Origin: Verrucomicrobiota bacterium
Lineage (GTDB): Bacteria; Verrucomicrobiota; Verrucomicrobiia; JADLBR01
Direction of reading: 5' to 3'
Assembly: GCA_029560585.1 (NCBI GenBank)
Contig: JAKQKQ010000234.1
Location: forward strand, 61,072 to 125,071
Length of the DNA: 64,000 nt
The notes under the pieces are model-generated. The model saw nothing but the letters and a program-made list of their open reading frames with translations. It was not told the origin of the DNA and searched no databases. This document shows, piece by piece, positions 59,265 through 64,000 of the stretch. Each line of letters begins with the position of its first letter. Position 1 is the stretch's first letter. The position numbers and the translations under genes were made by a program.

Positions 59265-59495
59265 AGCCTGCATATTTCACGCTTCCGCGTGAGATATGCA
59301 GGCTCAGAGGAAAACCGCGCTCCGAAAAACGCGATTTTGAAGGGTCCTGGGCCACCGGTCCGCGATACACACTCTGCAACCGCGAAAGAACCCAGTCTTT
59401 GCCTGACCTTTCCCAATAAATGGCTTTCATGGCGCGGTTTTCCCAGAGCCCGGAATTTCACAGCTGGAAGGCTGCGAAATATCCGGGTTAGGCGG
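59265..59495. repeat. Dispersed structured repeat, family A, copy 2
   Basis: It is homologous over its whole length to 1632-1838. The head hairpin is 59265-59282 with 59287-59304, with the same TTCC loop. The long-range stem GGAAAACCGCGC (59309-59320) with GCGCGGTTTTCC (59432-59443) is identical to copy 1. The tail hairpin is around TTCACAGCT/GGCTGCGAA (about 59456-59477). The segment between the long-range arms is the most divergent part. It sits between cutA and the TPR gene, which leaves 59496-59911 without a supported gene and noticeably A+T-richer. Confidence 0.85.
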
Positions 59496-59725
59496 TTCGA
59501 CTCTTCAGCGGGCTGTGGCATTCCCGGGGCCACCACGGTCGCGGATCTGTGTCATTTTGCGTCTGGCGATTTGCGTCAAGTTGACCCTTGGCTCTGTTCA
59601 GTTCGCCACTGGCGGAGCGCATTGGGGAAGCGATCCTATCGGTGGATTATCCTACCGGCGCACAGAAGGGTGACACAGGCGAGGTGTTTCGACCGTCAGA
59701 GACCGACGGAAGACCGTAATATGCT

Positions 59726-59731
59726 TATAAT
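59726..59731 (+). promoter_or_regulatory. Possible -10 box TATAAT upstream of the TPR gene
   Basis: TATAAT with an upstream TGC (extended -10-like) in A+T-rich sequence, about 180 bp before the TPR start. No convincing -35 box lies 16-18 bp upstream, so this is weak. Confidence 0.25.
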
Positions 59732-59911
59732 GCGACGGTTGTGGATTACGACAGACCGATGATATGCACATGGCGGACGACTGGTGGGAAGGGATTGCGG
59801 GATCTGGAAGTCTGTGGGGGGAGGCACATGGCGTGTTCGGTGCTATGCTTGTCACGGCTGGAATTGGCATGTTTCTAGCGCGAATAGAGATGCGTAGGGA
59901 GGCAGGTTGCC

Positions 59912-60397
59912 ATGGACGCGGACGAGGCAGATCGGTCGGGGTTCCGGCGGCATGTTCTTGCTGCGGAGGGATATTTGGCTCTTGGCATGCCGAGGGATGC
60001 GCTGGATGAGTTGGATGAGATCGGGGCGGAGAGGAAACTGGACGTGCATGCGCTGCGGCTGCGGTTGAGGGCTTTGAACGGACTTCGTGATTGGTTGCCG
60101 TGCGTGAATCTGGCGTCTGTTGCGGCAAGACGGTATCCGGAGGAGGGCGAGTTCTTTCTGCACTGGGCCTATGCCTTGCGCAAAGCGCGTCCGGGCGATG
60201 GGGCACGTGAGGTTTTCGAGGCGGCCCCGGAGCCGCTTCGGCGTTCCGGTTTCCTGCAGTACAATCTGGCGCGGTTTGAGGCGCAGGATGGGAATGTCGA
60301 GGTTGCGCGGGGATACCTGCGGGAGGCATTCCGGCTGAATCCGGTGATGGCGCTCAGCGCGCGCCATGATCCCGCGCTGAAGACGATCTGGAATTGA
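59912..60397 (+). CDS. Tetratricopeptide-repeat protein
   Basis: The 161-residue product is all-helical with three to four TPR-like helix pairs, including HVLAAEGYLALGMPRDALDE, EEGEFFLHWAYALRKARPGD and QYNLARFEAQDGNVEVARGY then LREAFRLNP. No signal peptide or enzyme motif is present. TPR proteins act as scaffolds; the partner is unknown. The start at 59912 is consistent with GGGAGG about ten bases upstream. It lies 81 bp before carB on the same strand, so co-transcription is possible. Confidence 0.8.
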   Translation: MDADEADRSGFRRHVLAAEGYLALGMPRDALDELDEIGAERKLDVHALRLRLRALNGLRDWLPCVNLASVAARRYPEEGEFFLHWAYALRKARPGDGAREVFEAAPEPLRRSGFLQYNLARFEAQDGNVEVARGYLREAFRLNPVMALSARHDPALKTIWN

Positions 60398-60478
60398 TGG
60401 CACAGGTTTGAGGGGGCGGCAGGAGGGAGAATATTCTGACTGGGCAGTTGGGCCGTTCTCACCCAATGTCTGCCGGCG

Positions 60479-63715
<3,237 letters not shown>

Positions 63716-64000
63716 GGCCGGGTGAAGAACTCTATCGGCGCTGAGACGCGGGCGCCGGGGCGAGCGTGTCTCAAAACGCGAGACCATCACCTCCACGCCC
63801 GCCCCGGCGTCCGCGATTCACCAGCCGCGCAACGCCCGGCCCGCGAGGCGAGCGTGTCGCAAAACCTCTGAGCCGAGCCGCCTGGCACAGGCGGCCTACA
63901 AATTTTGTAGGGCATCTCTGTGAGATGCCGTGCATTGTCGCGCGCCGCACACCATTGGACGTCCCCTCTACCATCAGATGGGCATTGATTGTTGGATGTT
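63716..64000. repeat. Short direct and inverted repeats after carB
   Basis: The motif GCGAGCGTGTC(T/G)CAAAAC occurs twice (about 63758-63776 and 63848-63866). Then come inverted repeats GCCGCCTG/CAGGCGGC (63877-63884 with 63888-63895), CTACAAA/TTTTGTAG (63896-63910) and GGCATCTC/GAGATGCC (63911-63918 with 63922-63929). Together they form a cluster of small hairpins that can act as terminator or REP-type DNA. No gene is supported up to the window end. Confidence 0.6.

Noticed and set aside
59764..60009. An 81-residue open frame overlapping the start of the TPR gene
   Set aside because: Its composition is atypical, it has no Shine-Dalgarno, and it overlaps the better-supported TPR gene in another frame.

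Overview
The window is GC-rich DNA with many secreted, signal-peptide-bearing enzymes. These include two sulfatase loci, a DUF1080 (3-keto-disaccharide hydrolase-like) protein, FG-GAP and CBM9-like proteins, two large glycosidase-like proteins, an SGNH esterase-like protein and a LamG protein ending in a PEP-CTERM sorting tag. That repertoire, with an HpnN-like exporter, points to a Gram-negative member of the PVC superphylum, most likely Verrucomicrobiota. This is inferred from gene content only; there is no rRNA gene in the window. I see no rRNA, tRNA, CRISPR array, prophage or transposase.

Layout. 0-6.3 kb: the 3' part of an SUMF1-domain protein, a block of dispersed structured repeats, a DUF1080 protein, an unassigned conserved protein and a sulfatase. 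6.7-16.05 kb: one giant autotransporter of 3115 residues with about 37 glycine-rich repeat units and a C-terminal beta-barrel. 16-25.9 kb: secreted proteins, a decayed sulfatase pseudogene, a small membrane protein, a small Cys/His protein, a GT4 glycosyltransferase with a long C-terminal extension, an RRM protein and a hypothetical gene. 26-33 kb: a radical SAM protein fused to a STAS-like domain, an SGNH esterase-like protein, pdxH, the PEP-CTERM LamG protein and pyruvate kinase.

33.1-44.6 kb: a tightly packed nine-gene run on the + strand. It holds two secreted glycosidase-like proteins, a RhaT-type permease, RidA, an M20 deacylase, a Gfo/Idh/MocA dehydrogenase, a class V aminotransferase, an amidohydrolase and a small c-type cytochrome. 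Most junctions are under 30 bp and two overlap, so this reads as one catabolic operon, probably for a glycoside or N-acylated amino compound. It is the best candidate in the window for an undescribed pathway.

44.8-64 kb: mostly housekeeping. Genes are bifunctional tyrA, hemB, a DUF971-tadA-metallo-hydrolase mini-operon, a HAD phosphatase, a CBS/PAS hybrid histidine kinase with a cytidylate-kinase-like protein, mutY, an HpnN-like RND exporter, a GT2 glycosyltransferase and flippase pair, cutA, a TPR protein and a complete carB.

Intergenic DNA is unusually informative. At least three families of dispersed inverted-repeat elements recur across the window. In two of them the paired arms differ between copies by compensating base changes, which suggests that the fold, not just the sequence, is conserved.
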